A stretch of DNA of 64,000 nt from Algoriphagus sp. Y33 (GCF_014838715.1 NZ_CP061947.1:6190001-6254000); one strand, 5' to 3'; positions 8,553-17,609 are shown, counted from the stretch's first letter. The notes: generated by a model not told the origin, from the sequence alone. Numbers and translations are program-made.

Positions 8553-9755
8553 ATGAATTCTATTTTATCAGACCGGATAATCAATATGGAGGAATCAGCC
8601 ACTCTTGCCATGGCAAAAAAAGCAAGAGAGCTGAAATCTCAAGGAATTGACATCATCAGCCTTAGTTTGGGCGAGCCTGACTTCAAGACTCCCAAGCATA
8701 TCCAAGAGGCTGCAAAAGATGCAATCGACGAAGGAAAGTACTTTTCATACCCTCCAGTTGCGGGTTATCAGGATCTGAGAGAAGCTATCGCCAAAAAGCT
8801 TCGTGAGGAAAATGAAATCTCTGAAGCTAAAGCTGAAAACATCGTGGTTTCTACAGGTGCTAAGCATTCCATCGCCAATGTATTCATGTGCATGATCAAT
8901 GAAGGGGATGAGGTAGTGATCTTCTCTCCTTACTGGGTGAGCTATGCTGAGATCATTAAATTGGCCGGTGGGGTTCCTGTATTGATCGAAGGCACCTTGG
9001 AGAATAATTTCAAAGCTACCGCGGCTCAATTGGAAGCTGCCATCACCTCAAAAACAAAAGGAGTTATTTATTCATCTCCTTGTAATCCTACAGGATCAGT
9101 ATTCAGCAAAGAAGAGCTGGAAGCAATTGCTGATGTGGTGAAAAAGCATGAAAACATCATGGTGATCGCTGATGAGATCTATGAGAAAATCAATTTTGCT
9201 GGAAGAAATTACAGCATTGCTTCTTTTCCGGGAATGTTTGAAAGAACAATCACGGTAAACGGTTTTTCTAAAGGATATGCGATGACTGGCTGGAGAGTTG
9301 GTTATATCTGTGCACCGGTATGGATGGCTAAAGCTGTAGAGAAAATCCAAGGCCAGTTTACTTCAGGAGGAACGGGTATTGCCCAAAGAGCTGCTTTGGC
9401 AGGTATTTCCGGAGATCAAACCCCAACTACCGAAATGGCAAATGCTTACCTGAGGAGAAGAGGGTTGGTGCTTGACTTGCTTCGTGATATTCCCGGAATC
9501 AAAACCCACGTGCCTGAAGGGGCATTTTACTTCTTTCCAGACGTTACAGCTTTCTTTGGTAAAGGTGCTAAAGGCCATGCTGTCAAAGATGCGGATGACC
9601 TTTGTCTGTACCTATTGGCTGAAGCTCACGTGTCTCTAGTGACCGGAGCTGCTTTTGGAGCACCGGATTGTATCAGGCTTTCTTATGCCGCTTCTGATGA
9701 AGAACTGGTGGATGCACTAGGCAGAATGAAAAAAGCTCTCGGTGAACTAGCTTAA
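8553..9755 (+). CDS. aspC: Class I pyridoxal-phosphate aminotransferase, aspartate type
   Basis: A 400-residue fold-type I aminotransferase of the AspC/AAT subgroup that exchanges aspartate and 2-oxoglutarate. Landmarks are LSLGEPDFKTPKHI near residue 37, the substrate-binding SSPCNPTG, ADEIYEKINF, the PLP-lysine motif NGFSKGYAMTGWRVGY (Lys about 238), and the C-terminal arginine in CIRLSYAAS. No signal peptide is present. It stands alone with its own promoter and a strong terminator. The specificity beyond aspartate-type cannot be read reliably. Confidence 0.92.
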   Translation: MNSILSDRIINMEESATLAMAKKARELKSQGIDIISLSLGEPDFKTPKHIQEAAKDAIDEGKYFSYPPVAGYQDLREAIAKKLREENEISEAKAENIVVSTGAKHSIANVFMCMINEGDEVVIFSPYWVSYAEIIKLAGGVPVLIEGTLENNFKATAAQLEAAITSKTKGVIYSSPCNPTGSVFSKEELEAIADVVKKHENIMVIADEIYEKINFAGRNYSIASFPGMFERTITVNGFSKGYAMTGWRVGYICAPVWMAKAVEKIQGQFTSGGTGIAQRAALAGISGDQTPTTEMANAYLRRRGLVLDLLRDIPGIKTHVPEGAFYFFPDVTAFFGKGAKGHAVKDADDLCLYLLAEAHVSLVTGAAFGAPDCIRLSYAASDEELVDALGRMKKALGELA

Positions 9756-9769
9756 TAAATCAATACTTG

Positions 9770-9797
9770 ACCCCGGCAAATGCCGGGGTTATTTTTT
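9770..9797 (+). terminator. Intrinsic terminator after the aminotransferase gene
   Basis: The stem ACCCCGGC (9770-9777) pairs with GCCGGGGT (9782-9789) across an AAAT loop and is followed by a T-rich run (TATTTTTT). Confidence 0.92.
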
Positions 9798-9822
9798 GCC
9801 TAACCGGAAAGGCTTATTTTTG
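9795..9822 (+). promoter_or_regulatory. Candidate promoter of the glycosyltransferase at 9837
   Basis: TATTTTTG (9815-9822) matches the TAnnTTTG -7 element. TTTG at 9795-9798, 16 bp upstream, is inside the T-tract of the preceding terminator. The translation start is 14 bp downstream. Confidence 0.5.
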
Positions 9823-9836
9823 GAAAAAATTACCCT

Positions 9837-10547
9837 ATGGCTGAAGTAATCGTAATCACACCTGTTAAAAATTCCCTTGAGACCACCTTAGATACAGCTA
9901 GAGCAATATCCGCTTCGTCAGTAAGGGTGAATCATATAATATTTAACGACTTCAGTACTGAAGAAACCAAGGCAGGACTTGAGCAAAGCCAAACTGAAAT
10001 CGGCTACGGGCTTGTTCATCTGGAACAGCATACGGATCATCCTTCGCCTAATTACAAGCTCGTGCTACAAATGGCTCAGAAGAAGGCAAAGGAGGAGAGA
10101 CTGCCACTTTTGGTTATTGAATCCGATGTGGTTGTAAAGCCGGAAACTATTAAGGACTTGCTGGAATTTCAAAAAAACACCATAAAATCCGGCTTAGTCG
10201 GTTCGGTGACTGTAGATGAAAATGGCATGGTGAATTTCCCTTACCTGAAATTCAAAGGAGTGAAAGAGCCAGTGATTGATACATCAAGGAGTTTGAGTTT
10301 TTGCTGCACACTTTTTTCTACTGCATTTTTAGAAGCCTATGACTTTATGGGATTGGATGAAGCCAAAGATTGGTACGATACTTTTATCTCCAAGAAGTCA
10401 GTCGAACTCGGCTTTAAAAATCATGTGCTGATGAATGCTCCTGTCTGGCACAGACCTCATGCAAGCAGACCATGGAAGCAACTCAAATATAGCAATCCGC
10501 TAAAATATTATTTCCTGAAATTTTGGAAAGGGATGGATAAAATCTGA
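9837..10547 (+). CDS. Family 2-like glycosyltransferase
   Basis: A 236-residue GT-A-type protein. The N-terminus EVIVITPVKNSLETTLDTA and the IIFNDFST strand resemble the nucleotide-binding start of family 2 enzymes. LLVIESDVVVKPETIKDLL supplies the acidic ExD in place of the usual DxD metal site. A later SLSFCCTLFSTAFLEAYDF segment contacts the acceptor side in the family. It has no membrane segment. It converges stop-to-stop with a second glycosyltransferase, the two stop codons being adjacent (TGATCA). Sugar donor and acceptor are unknown. Confidence 0.8.
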   Translation: MAEVIVITPVKNSLETTLDTARAISASSVRVNHIIFNDFSTEETKAGLEQSQTEIGYGLVHLEQHTDHPSPNYKLVLQMAQKKAKEERLPLLVIESDVVVKPETIKDLLEFQKNTIKSGLVGSVTVDENGMVNFPYLKFKGVKEPVIDTSRSLSFCCTLFSTAFLEAYDFMGLDEAKDWYDTFISKKSVELGFKNHVLMNAPVWHRPHASRPWKQLKYSNPLKYYFLKFWKGMDKI

Positions 10548-11360
10548 TCAGAATTTACCAAGGAATTTCATCAAGGTATTGTAAGGCTTGGACCAGGTTC
10601 GTTGAAACCGCAATGGACCGTTTAGTTCCCGTTCGAAAAAGTCCTTATGTTTGGCGTTTAGAAAAGCTATACGTTTTCTTTTTAGCTCACTCGATCCGGT
10701 TCTTTTCCGCATACTTCCTGATTTTGTCAGCCGGTATTTGAAGCCCACGTAAGGGAGTTGAACTACTTCCCCGCCATTTTTAAGCAAATTGATCCAGAAC
10801 TCCCAATCTGCTCGTCCCATAGTCATCTTATCGTCAAATCCACCGACAGCCAAGCAATCGGCTTTTCTGAAAATCCCACTCACAAAAATCATATTGTCCC
10901 TTGCCAAACTCTTTAAACTGAAAGGCTTTAAATCCCAGTTTTGTTCTGATTTCTCATCAAACTTCACAGCTTTACAATAAACTACTTTTACTTCGGGTCT
11001 ATTTTCTAAGATTTCTATTGCATCAGGTATATAGGAAGGATAGATCAGGTCGTCTGCATCAAGGGGGAGTATGTATTTGCCATTGCAGAATTCTATACCT
11101 GTATTTCTGGCTATAGTGACACCTGAGTTTAGCTGATTTAACAAATAGATATTCCTGTGTTTCTCTGTTAATTCTTCGGCAATTTCCTGGCTGCTATCAG
11201 TAGATCCATCGTTTATGATGATAATTTCAAGCTCTGGATAATTAGTTTGCAGAGCAGATTCAACCGTTTCGCTAAGATAATTTGCCTGATTGTAGCAAGG
11301 AATGATTATGGAAATGAGGGGTTTCAATGACTTTTTTTGGATGTATGAACTTCGTCGCAA
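10548..11360 (-). CDS. Family 2 glycosyltransferase
   Basis: A 270-residue GT2 enzyme. It has the canonical start PLISIIIPCYNQANYLSETVESAL, the IIINDGSTDSSQEIA strand, the donor-binding GVTIARNTGIEFCNGKYI, and the metal site in LPLDADDLIYPSYI. The second half includes GFDDKMTMGRADWEFWINL, which is typical of the acceptor-side ED motif region. It is likely a cytoplasmic enzyme building surface glycan; no polysaccharide cluster surrounds it. The substrate is not deducible. Confidence 0.9.
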   Translation of the reverse strand: MRRSSYIQKKSLKPLISIIIPCYNQANYLSETVESALQTNYPELEIIIINDGSTDSSQEIAEELTEKHRNIYLLNQLNSGVTIARNTGIEFCNGKYILPLDADDLIYPSYIPDAIEILENRPEVKVVYCKAVKFDEKSEQNWDLKPFSLKSLARDNMIFVSGIFRKADCLAVGGFDDKMTMGRADWEFWINLLKNGGEVVQLPYVGFKYRLTKSGSMRKRTGSSELKRKRIAFLNAKHKDFFERELNGPLRFQRTWSKPYNTLMKFLGKF

Positions 11361-11659
11361 GTTATTTAATAGAGTGTGAGTTTTCTAATATAAAGAATGT
11401 TGCAGGAATCCAATAAAGGGTAAGGGATTGTTTGGGATAGGTGTAAAAATTCAAATAATAGCTTGTTTTATTGCGGTTAATTTATGGCTTTTAACTGGAG
11501 ATTAAATTTCTTTTTAGAAATAATTGTCTTTCCTGAGTGCGGATATTGGGATGCCTAATTTTTTCAGATTCATTTTTTTGTATAAAAAAATCAGAATAAA
11601 GGCTATATTTTTTTTTGAGTAATTTTTAGTGAACTTAGGCCTAAATCACCTTACCACCA
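11361..11659. other. AT-rich divergent intergenic region
   Basis: About 300 bp between the divergent glycosyltransferase and DUF4421 genes. It is AT-rich with long A/T runs near 11580-11620 and should contain both promoters, but I see no clean TAnnTTTG element, hairpin or small gene. Confidence 0.4.
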
Positions 11660-12685
11660 ATGACACAGCCAAGGGCTTACCTTATCTTATTGATATTAAT
11701 TATCAGCCAGTACTCCTTTGGACAGAATCCAAACTTTCAGTATGACTCCAGCTATGTGGAGACTACCCATGAACTATTTGCTTCAAGGCTATTTTTCTCC
11801 CAAAAATACACAAGGCTAACAACGAGATCTCTTGATGGAAATGAGAAATATACCCTGGTCCCAAATACAGGGTTGAAAATGGGGCTTGGGTTCAATTATC
11901 AGCGATTGACTGTAAATGTCTCCTTTCCGGTAAAGCTTCTTTACCCGGATAAGATAGAAGATTGGCGGGGAAATTTGGATTTGCAGTCCCATATCTATGC
12001 ACCTAAAATCATTGTGGATTTTTTCGGGCAATTTTATAACGGGTACAAAATAAAATCAGAAAATCGAAAAAATTCAGACGAAGACTATCTGCGGGAAGAT
12101 TTACGCCAAGTTTCGTTAGGACTGAATATGAACTATCTTTTTTTTGGGGATAAGCTTTCTATTGCAGCTTCCCACAATCAGTCTTCTATCCAGAAGAAGT
12201 CAGCCTATTCCCCATTTGTTGGGTTTGAGGGGTATGGAGGATTTATGAAAGGAGACTCACTTTTATTACCGGATTCTCCGGCTACTGATCCTGTTAATTT
12301 TGAGAGAGCGGGGTATTTTTTGGCAGGCCCAAATGCAGGAATGGCAGGGACTTTGGTTTTTGGTAAAGGTTTTTTTGTGACAGGGGTGGCTTCAGTTAAT
12401 TTAAGTGGAGGATACTCTAAATGGACTAGCGGGGAAGAGTTTAAAAAATGGGGTGTGGTTCCTACCTACCATCTGAGGGGTTTTTTGGGATATAATGGTT
12501 CCCGTATTTCTATCAATACCAGTTATGTCTATAAAAACCTCAATTTGATAGACGGTGGGCCTTATAACGTGGCAGTGAATACGGGCAATTTCAGAATAAA
12601 TTTTATCTATAAGGTGTTGCCCGGCAAAAGGTTTAAAAAAGGGTTCAATAAAGTAAATCCTATTAGGATTGTTATTAAAGATTAA
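11660..12685 (+). CDS. DUF4421 outer-membrane beta-barrel-like protein
   Basis: A 341-residue exported protein with a signal peptide (to about SQYSFGQ). Alternating hydrophobic strands run throughout, for example GLKMGLGFNYQRLTVNVSF and KIIVDFFGQFYNGYKI, the latter being characteristic of the DUF4421 family of Bacteroidota. The C-terminus ends in barrel-like strands (NTGNFRINFIYKVL) and a basic tail. No enzyme motif is visible. An outer-membrane porin-like or structural role is inferred. It appears monocistronic ahead of the aldehyde dehydrogenase. Confidence 0.75.
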   Translation: MTQPRAYLILLILIISQYSFGQNPNFQYDSSYVETTHELFASRLFFSQKYTRLTTRSLDGNEKYTLVPNTGLKMGLGFNYQRLTVNVSFPVKLLYPDKIEDWRGNLDLQSHIYAPKIIVDFFGQFYNGYKIKSENRKNSDEDYLREDLRQVSLGLNMNYLFFGDKLSIAASHNQSSIQKKSAYSPFVGFEGYGGFMKGDSLLLPDSPATDPVNFERAGYFLAGPNAGMAGTLVFGKGFFVTGVASVNLSGGYSKWTSGEEFKKWGVVPTYHLRGFLGYNGSRISINTSYVYKNLNLIDGGPYNVAVNTGNFRINFIYKVLPGKRFKKGFNKVNPIRIVIKD

Positions 12686-12750
12686 TCAGTTCTATATTTT
12701 GGCTAGGCAAATGAAAAAATTAGATTTGAAGGAATAAAAACCCAACTACA

Positions 12751-14295
12751 ATGGCAGATCATTTCGGCATTCAGGAATCATTAAGGAGACTAGGCATCCA
12801 ATCAGATAATTTAGGAGTATCCACAGGCTCAAGTTGGATAGATTCCGGAGAATCTTTGCTTGCTTCTTTTTCTCCCGTGGATGGTAAGGTGATCGCTAAA
12901 GTCCAAATGGCAACTGCGGAGACCTTTGAGCAAGTTATAGATCAGGCAGAAGAAGCATTTTTGCATTGGCGCACTGTACCGGCTCCGCTGCGCGGGGAAG
13001 TGGTGAGGGAAATTGGCAATGCACTCAGAGAAGCTAAGGAGCACTTGGGAAAGCTGGTCTCTTTCGAAATGGGTAAATCTTATCAAGAAGGACTTGGAGA
13101 GGTTCAGGAGATGATTGACATCTGCGATTTTGCTGTAGGGCTTTCCCGGCAGCTGTATGGCTTGACCATGCACTCTGAGCGGCCTGGTCACCGAATGTAT
13201 GAGCAGTGGCATGCTATAGGGATAGTGGGGATTATCTCTGCGTTTAATTTTCCTGTAGCTGTATGGTCATGGAATGCGGCTCTCGCCTGGGTTTGTGGAG
13301 ATGTCTGTGTGTGGAAACCTTCGGAAAAGGCTCCGCTTTCGGCTATCGCATGCCAGAAAATTGCGGCAACAGTATTTGAAAAACAAGGTATGCCAGAGGG
13401 GATTTCATCGCTTTTGGTAGGGGATTATAAAATAGGAGAGCTAATGTCAAATGACTCCAGAATTCCTCTGATATCAGCTACGGGTTCTACCCGAATGGGA
13501 AAACTCGTAGGAGAGTCAGTTGGTCGAAGGCTGGGTAGATCCTTGTTGGAGCTGGGAGGAAATAATGCTATCATCATAACAGAAAATGCTGATATGGATA
13601 TGGCGATCCGTGGAGCATTGTTTGGAGCAGTGGGAACAGCAGGACAGCGATGTACCAGTACGAGGCGATTGATCATTCATGAAAATGTATATGAAGAAGT
13701 AAAATCCCGCTTAGCCTCTGCTTATGATAAATTAGCTATCGGAAATCCGCTGAATGAAAAGAACCATGTGGGACCTTTGATTGATTTGGATGCCGTAAAA
13801 ATGTATGAAGAGGCTATCAAGAAAGTAAAAGAAGAAGGAGGTAAGACCGTGGTAGAAGGTGCGGTGCTTTCCGGAGAAGGGTTTGAATCCGGTTGCTACG
13901 TGAAGCCTGCGATATTTGAAGCGGAGAATAGCTTTGATATAGTTCAGCACGAGACTTTTGCCCCAGTCCTTTACCTGATGAAGTACAAGACAATTGAAGA
14001 AGCTATAGCGATGCAAAACAGCGTGCCTCAGGGGCTTTCATCCGCAATCATGACTACCAATATGAGAGAAGCTGAAGTGTTTCTTTCGGTGGCCGGATCT
14101 GACTGCGGAATAGCGAATGTGAATATAGGGACTTCCGGAGCGGAAATAGGAGGAGCATTCGGGGGTGAGAAAGAAACAGGGGGCGGAAGGGAGTCAGGTT
14201 CAGATGCCTGGAAGGCTTATATGAGAAGGCAGACCAACACGATTAATTATTCATCCACTTTGCCATTGGCGCAAGGGATTAAGTTTGATATTTAG
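12751..14295 (+). CDS. ALDH7-type aldehyde dehydrogenase (aminoadipate-semialdehyde/piperideine-6-carboxylate type)
   Basis: A 514-residue NAD(P)-dependent aldehyde dehydrogenase. All catalytic landmarks are present: the cofactor lysine motif VWKPSEKAPL, the general base in SLLELGGNNAI, and the nucleophile in TAGQRCTSTRR. The ISAFNFPVAVWSWNAALA segment and the C-terminal GGAFGGEKETGGGRESGSDAW are typical of the ALDH7 (antiquitin/AmaB) branch, which oxidises alpha-aminoadipate semialdehyde in lysine breakdown. No lysine 6-aminotransferase gene is adjacent, so the substrate is an inference from the subfamily. Downstream lies a long non-coding region. Confidence 0.88.
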   Translation: MADHFGIQESLRRLGIQSDNLGVSTGSSWIDSGESLLASFSPVDGKVIAKVQMATAETFEQVIDQAEEAFLHWRTVPAPLRGEVVREIGNALREAKEHLGKLVSFEMGKSYQEGLGEVQEMIDICDFAVGLSRQLYGLTMHSERPGHRMYEQWHAIGIVGIISAFNFPVAVWSWNAALAWVCGDVCVWKPSEKAPLSAIACQKIAATVFEKQGMPEGISSLLVGDYKIGELMSNDSRIPLISATGSTRMGKLVGESVGRRLGRSLLELGGNNAIIITENADMDMAIRGALFGAVGTAGQRCTSTRRLIIHENVYEEVKSRLASAYDKLAIGNPLNEKNHVGPLIDLDAVKMYEEAIKKVKEEGGKTVVEGAVLSGEGFESGCYVKPAIFEAENSFDIVQHETFAPVLYLMKYKTIEEAIAMQNSVPQGLSSAIMTTNMREAEVFLSVAGSDCGIANVNIGTSGAEIGGAFGGEKETGGGRESGSDAWKAYMRRQTNTINYSSTLPLAQGIKFDI

Positions 14296-14447
14296 AGCGT
14301 GCTGTAAAACGCCGGTAATATATCAAAAGCCATCATTTTGACTGATTAACCCGCTTTTCTTGCGAACGGTTTTTTCAGCAGATGCAAACTTATGGACGAC
14401 AATAGGTCTTTATCCATGCATCAGAAAATCTCAAAATCGAGATTTTC

Positions 14448-14638
14448 AACCCGAATTATGCATTAGGTTTCGTTAATGCCTTTCCCGATAAGTCGGGAAA
14501 GGCATTAATTGCAAGAAAATCAGGTTTTTAGGAAACTGAGGTATAGCACCGCTATGGTGAAGTTGAAAACAGCAATATAATGACTGATTTTGAAACAATT
14601 AATGGCTGTAATAGAATTGCTAATGCATATTTTGGGTT
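14448..14638. repeat. MITE-like repeat element, copy A
   Basis: A 191-bp element whose ends form imperfect terminal inverted repeats: AACCCGAATTATGCATTAG at the left, and on the right the complement of AACCCAAAATATGCATTAG. A second diverged copy lies at 28225-28411. Copy A holds an extra perfect 15-bp hairpin, TAATGCCTTTCCCGA (14474-14488) with its complement at 14493-14507, which is absent from copy B. It encodes no transposase. It lies 150 bp after the aldehyde dehydrogenase stop. I infer a non-autonomous palindromic element. Confidence 0.7.
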
Positions 14639-14929
14639 CAAGCTAGCCTCACGCATACCATCTTCTATGTTGGCCTCATTCGAGGTATAAGCATACATCT
14701 TCACTCGGCCGCCTTGAATCTGGAATGCCTGAGACTTTTTCAGCAAGCCCTATTTAGATGTGGGGACTATGCTTTCATAGAGAACATATTAATCTTATGA
14801 ATGGCTAAAGGTAAGGGCGGAAGAATCCTTATATCGGGTTATCGTTGGTTTTCAGAGTAGGTTCGGGTGGTTGTTCCTACAGCTGGAAAGCCAGGAACCA
14901 ATGCAAAAATCGTAATCAGATATCTCTGC
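14639..14929. other. Non-coding stretch, possible transposon-end debris
   Basis: About 290 bp between the repeat element and the DUF6265-like gene. It contains TTTTTCAGCAAGCCC (14736-14750), a string resembling insertion-sequence ends, and a short minus-strand reading frame that runs through the repeat and that I do not accept as a gene. Nothing else is recognisable. Confidence 0.3.
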
Positions 14930-15424
14930 CTAAAAATCCTTCTTTACGTAATTCAATTCCTCTATTGTCCTTACTCCATCTTCAGTGAGGGCTAGCCACA
15001 GTTTGATTTCACCTCCTTCCCGTTTCATGGTCAAGCCGTGAAAATAGACGGTATTCTCATCAGTCTCGATTAATCTGAATGTTGTCCATTCTTCCTTTTC
15101 TTCCCAAGGGGAAAGGTCTGGATTAAAGTGTTTTAGCTTCAGGGAAAAAGTTTCTCCCTCTTGGACTATATTCATGAATTCGGAAAATATAAGTTTCCCT
15201 TCACTCCAAAAGCGGAAGGTTCCTATCATATTTTCATCCACGACAGGCATCCAGACTTCCTCGCATTCGCCTCCGAATCCTTCCCCTGTCCAAAAACCTA
15301 CCAGCCAATCCAAATCAGAAACCTTGCCTTTTCCCGGTTCCTGATCCTTTTCGAGTTGTTTGACCTGAGGAAAAGCGATGAAGCTGATGAAGAGCAGAAT
15401 TAACGAAAGAAACGACTTTTTCAT
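14930..15424 (-). CDS. Secreted DUF6265-like protein
   Basis: A 164-residue exported protein. I place the start at MKKSFLSLILLFISFIAFPQ, an evident signal peptide, rather than at an upstream in-frame ATG. The mature part begins after a short acidic linker with DLDWLVGFWTGEGFGGECEEVWM, the W-L-x-G-x-W opening shared with DUF6265 and related lipocalin-like small barrels. It continues through FSLKLKHFNPDLSPWEEKEEW. The ligand is unknown. It is monocistronic and sits downstream of non-coding sequence. Confidence 0.7.
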   Translation of the reverse strand: MKKSFLSLILLFISFIAFPQVKQLEKDQEPGKGKVSDLDWLVGFWTGEGFGGECEEVWMPVVDENMIGTFRFWSEGKLIFSEFMNIVQEGETFSLKLKHFNPDLSPWEEKEEWTTFRLIETDENTVYFHGLTMKREGGEIKLWLALTEDGVRTIEELNYVKKDF

Positions 15425-15595
15425 AGTAACCTGTTTAGACCTCTGGAATTTAGAAAAAATCTGTGAATTAGTTTTGGGATACAAATCCACGAACTAATTA
15501 GATCCAGCTTATGGAGAAGCTGGACAACTGTATAAAGTTGTGTCCTCTGCGAAAACCTCTGTGACCTTTTTGGTTGAACTGTACATCTGGCGAAT

Positions 15596-15910
15596 TTACA
15601 GATCGTGACGCTTTGGGATTTCTGGATTGATGAATGTAAATCCACGGGCCTCATCTCCTTCAAAGAAATCAATTTCCATTCCCATCAGAAACATGAAGTG
15701 TCTTTTCTCTATTAACACTGGAATGCCTAAAATCTCGAATTGCTGATCTTCGTCTTTTGGTTTGTCAAAACCCAAAGCATAGGACATTCCGCCACACCCA
15801 CCACCTTTCACTCCTACACGCAGGTGATAATCAGCAGGAATATTTTTATTGGCCATGATATTTTTGATCTCAGCTTCGGCCTTTTCGGTGATCTTGATGG
15901 GGATAATCAT
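15596..15910 (-). CDS. A-type Fe-S carrier-like protein lacking the C-terminal CxC
   Basis: A 104-residue HesB/IscA-fold protein, started at MIIPIKITEKAEAEI to match the family. It keeps the first conserved cysteine in VGVKGGGCGGMSYALGF but ends GFTFINPEIPKRHDL, where canonical members carry the CGCG cluster-binding pair. The canonical paralogue is also in this window at 32077-32403. Family knowledge: A-type carriers bind Fe-S through three cysteines. With only one left, this paralogue is unlikely to hold a cluster in the usual way. It is divergent from the operon starting at 16020. Confidence 0.82.
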   Translation of the reverse strand: MIIPIKITEKAEAEIKNIMANKNIPADYHLRVGVKGGGCGGMSYALGFDKPKDEDQQFEILGIPVLIEKRHFMFLMGMEIDFFEGDEARGFTFINPEIPKRHDL

Positions 15911-16019
15911 GTGGGAGAAATGTTTTTGGCAGGAAATTGGTTCGCTTGAATTCAAATTTACATTCCTCGAAGTTTTCTAACGGAGATAATTTGTGCAAAT
16001 TCGAGTTTAATCCCCAAAA

Positions 16020-16541
16020 ATGGAATACACAGTTGATTTATTGAAAATTCTTTTACCGGCAGGTATCGTGCTTTATGGCATGTATCTCGTAGTTGTTTCT
16101 TTTCTTTCAAAGGAAAGAGAAAAAATGCTTGTAGAATTGAAAACCCAAAATTCTCAAACCATACTTCCGATTCGATTGCAAGCGGCCGAGCGGATTTGTT
16201 TATTTCTGGAAAGAATCACTCCGAATAATCTGGTGCGGAGATCTAATCCCAGTGGAATGACTTCAGGTGAATTGCATTCGCTGTTGCTTGCCGAAGTTCG
16301 AGAGGAATTCAACCATAATTTCTCCCAGCAGGTGTACTTTTCGGAAGAAACCTGGGAAGCGGTAAAGCGAGCGGTGGAGGAAGTCACTACGATTATTAAT
16401 CAAAGCCGACAAATGCTCAATGAAGAAGCCACTGGCTTGGATATGGCAAAGGCAATTTTCGCACAAGCTCTGGATAGAATAAACGATCCTATAGGATATG
16501 CGTTGAAACAAGTGAAATCAGAGATTCAAATTTACTTTTAG
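16020..16541 (+). CDS. Conserved single-pass membrane protein
   Basis: A 173-residue protein with one N-terminal membrane helix (LLKILLPAGIVLYGMYLVVVSFL), followed by a basic stretch and a long helical cytoplasmic part that includes LPIRLQAAERICLFLERITPNNLV and a C-terminal MAKAIFAQALDRINDPIGYALKQVK. I recognise it as a Bacteroidota conserved hypothetical but cannot assign a function. It opens a tightly packed plus-strand operon: one base separates its stop from the DUF1232 start. Confidence 0.7.
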   Translation: MEYTVDLLKILLPAGIVLYGMYLVVVSFLSKEREKMLVELKTQNSQTILPIRLQAAERICLFLERITPNNLVRRSNPSGMTSGELHSLLLAEVREEFNHNFSQQVYFSEETWEAVKRAVEEVTTIINQSRQMLNEEATGLDMAKAIFAQALDRINDPIGYALKQVKSEIQIYF

Positions 16542-16542
16542 T

Positions 16543-16953
16543 ATGACTATTCAATCCAAGGCATCCGAGACCATAGACAGAGCAAAATCCATGTTTGGCA
16601 AACAGGTAGATATGCTTGGCAAGCAAAAGGAGAAGGTCAGTGAGCTGATAGCCGGCGTGGGAAATAAGATTTCCCGATTCGGAGACAATCCACGGGTGAA
16701 AAAGCTAATCGAGCCAGTTTCTGTTTTTATAAGAATGGTCAAAGCCCATTTCAACGGTTCACATAAGCTTGCCAACAGTACGTTGGGATTGATACTTTTG
16801 GCATTGGTTTATTTTGTTTCGCCCATAGACATCATTCCCGACTTTTTAGGCCTCATTGGCTATGCGGACGACTTAAGCGTAGTTTTGGCTATATATGCCA
16901 AAATCCAAGATGAGATAGCCGACTTTTTGGATTGGGAGAGAACTCAAGTTTAA
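16543..16953 (+). CDS. YkvA-like DUF1232 membrane protein
   Basis: A 136-residue protein with a helical N-terminal half and the DUF1232 core LALVYFVSPIDIIPDFLGLI followed by GYADDLSVVLAIYAKIQDEI. That is the conserved S-P-I-D-x-I-P-D motif and its paired membrane-associated helices. The role of the family is unknown. It follows the membrane protein at 16020 by one base and precedes the thioredoxin-like gene by 31 bp, so it belongs to the same transcript. Confidence 0.82.
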   Translation: MTIQSKASETIDRAKSMFGKQVDMLGKQKEKVSELIAGVGNKISRFGDNPRVKKLIEPVSVFIRMVKAHFNGSHKLANSTLGLILLALVYFVSPIDIIPDFLGLIGYADDLSVVLAIYAKIQDEIADFLDWERTQV

Positions 16954-16984
16954 ATAAGGCTGTTTACTGCCAAAATCCCAAGTA

Positions 16985-17605
16985 ATGCTAGACCAAGAAA
17001 TTACGTTGATTACCCCTGAACTTATTGATTCGGGAAAAAATTATTCGGAGTATCGAAAAATGATCAATCTACTGTTGGCAAAAGATAAAACCACAGGAAA
17101 TAATCACTCCGAGAGCTATCTTAATTATACTAAAATGAATGTCCAGCGGATGAATCGCTGGGACAAAACGGCTAAGGTTTCGGAGAAACTGGATAAAGTG
17201 GTTGCCTCTGTTTCTTCTCCGCAAACTTGGCTTGTGATTACCGAAGCTTGGTGTGGAGATGCTGCGCAAAGTTTGCCATTCATCGCAAAACTGGCCGAGT
17301 TGAATCCCCTGATAAAGTTGAAATTTGTGCTTCGGGATGAAAATCCTGACTTAATGGATGCCTATCTTACGGAAGGTGCGAGATCGATTCCGATTTTAAT
17401 AGGGTTGAATGGAGATCTTAGCAAAGAGCTTTTTGTATGGGGACCAAGACCTGAATTTCTTCAAAACCGCCTAAAGGCGTATAAGCTCGATCCTCAAAAT
17501 ATTACGCCCAAGGAATTTGCCGATGGTACTCATCTTTGGTACGCCAGAGATAAGAATCAATCTTTGTCAAACGAACTTTTGCCATTGATAGCTTCTACCA
17601 TCTAA
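16985..17605 (+). CDS. Thioredoxin-fold protein with a single active-site cysteine
   Basis: A 206-residue soluble protein of the Thioredoxin_9 type. The thioredoxin strand-helix is seen as QTWLVITEAWCGDAAQSLPFI, so the usual WCGPC is WCGDA and the resolving cysteine is missing. The cis-proline loop is probably GARSIPILIGL. Without two cysteines it cannot act as a classical dithiol oxidoreductase; a monothiol or bacillithiol-type role is possible but unproven. It is the third gene of the operon and is followed four bases later by the TIP30-like gene. Confidence 0.75.
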   Translation: MLDQEITLITPELIDSGKNYSEYRKMINLLLAKDKTTGNNHSESYLNYTKMNVQRMNRWDKTAKVSEKLDKVVASVSSPQTWLVITEAWCGDAAQSLPFIAKLAELNPLIKLKFVLRDENPDLMDAYLTEGARSIPILIGLNGDLSKELFVWGPRPEFLQNRLKAYKLDPQNITPKEFADGTHLWYARDKNQSLSNELLPLIASTI

Positions 17606-17609
17606 TACT

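Noticed and set aside
14552..14746. 64-codon minus-strand frame crossing the end of repeat copy A
   Set aside because: It runs through the terminal inverted repeat and has no independent coding signs; similar frames arise from the repeat itself.
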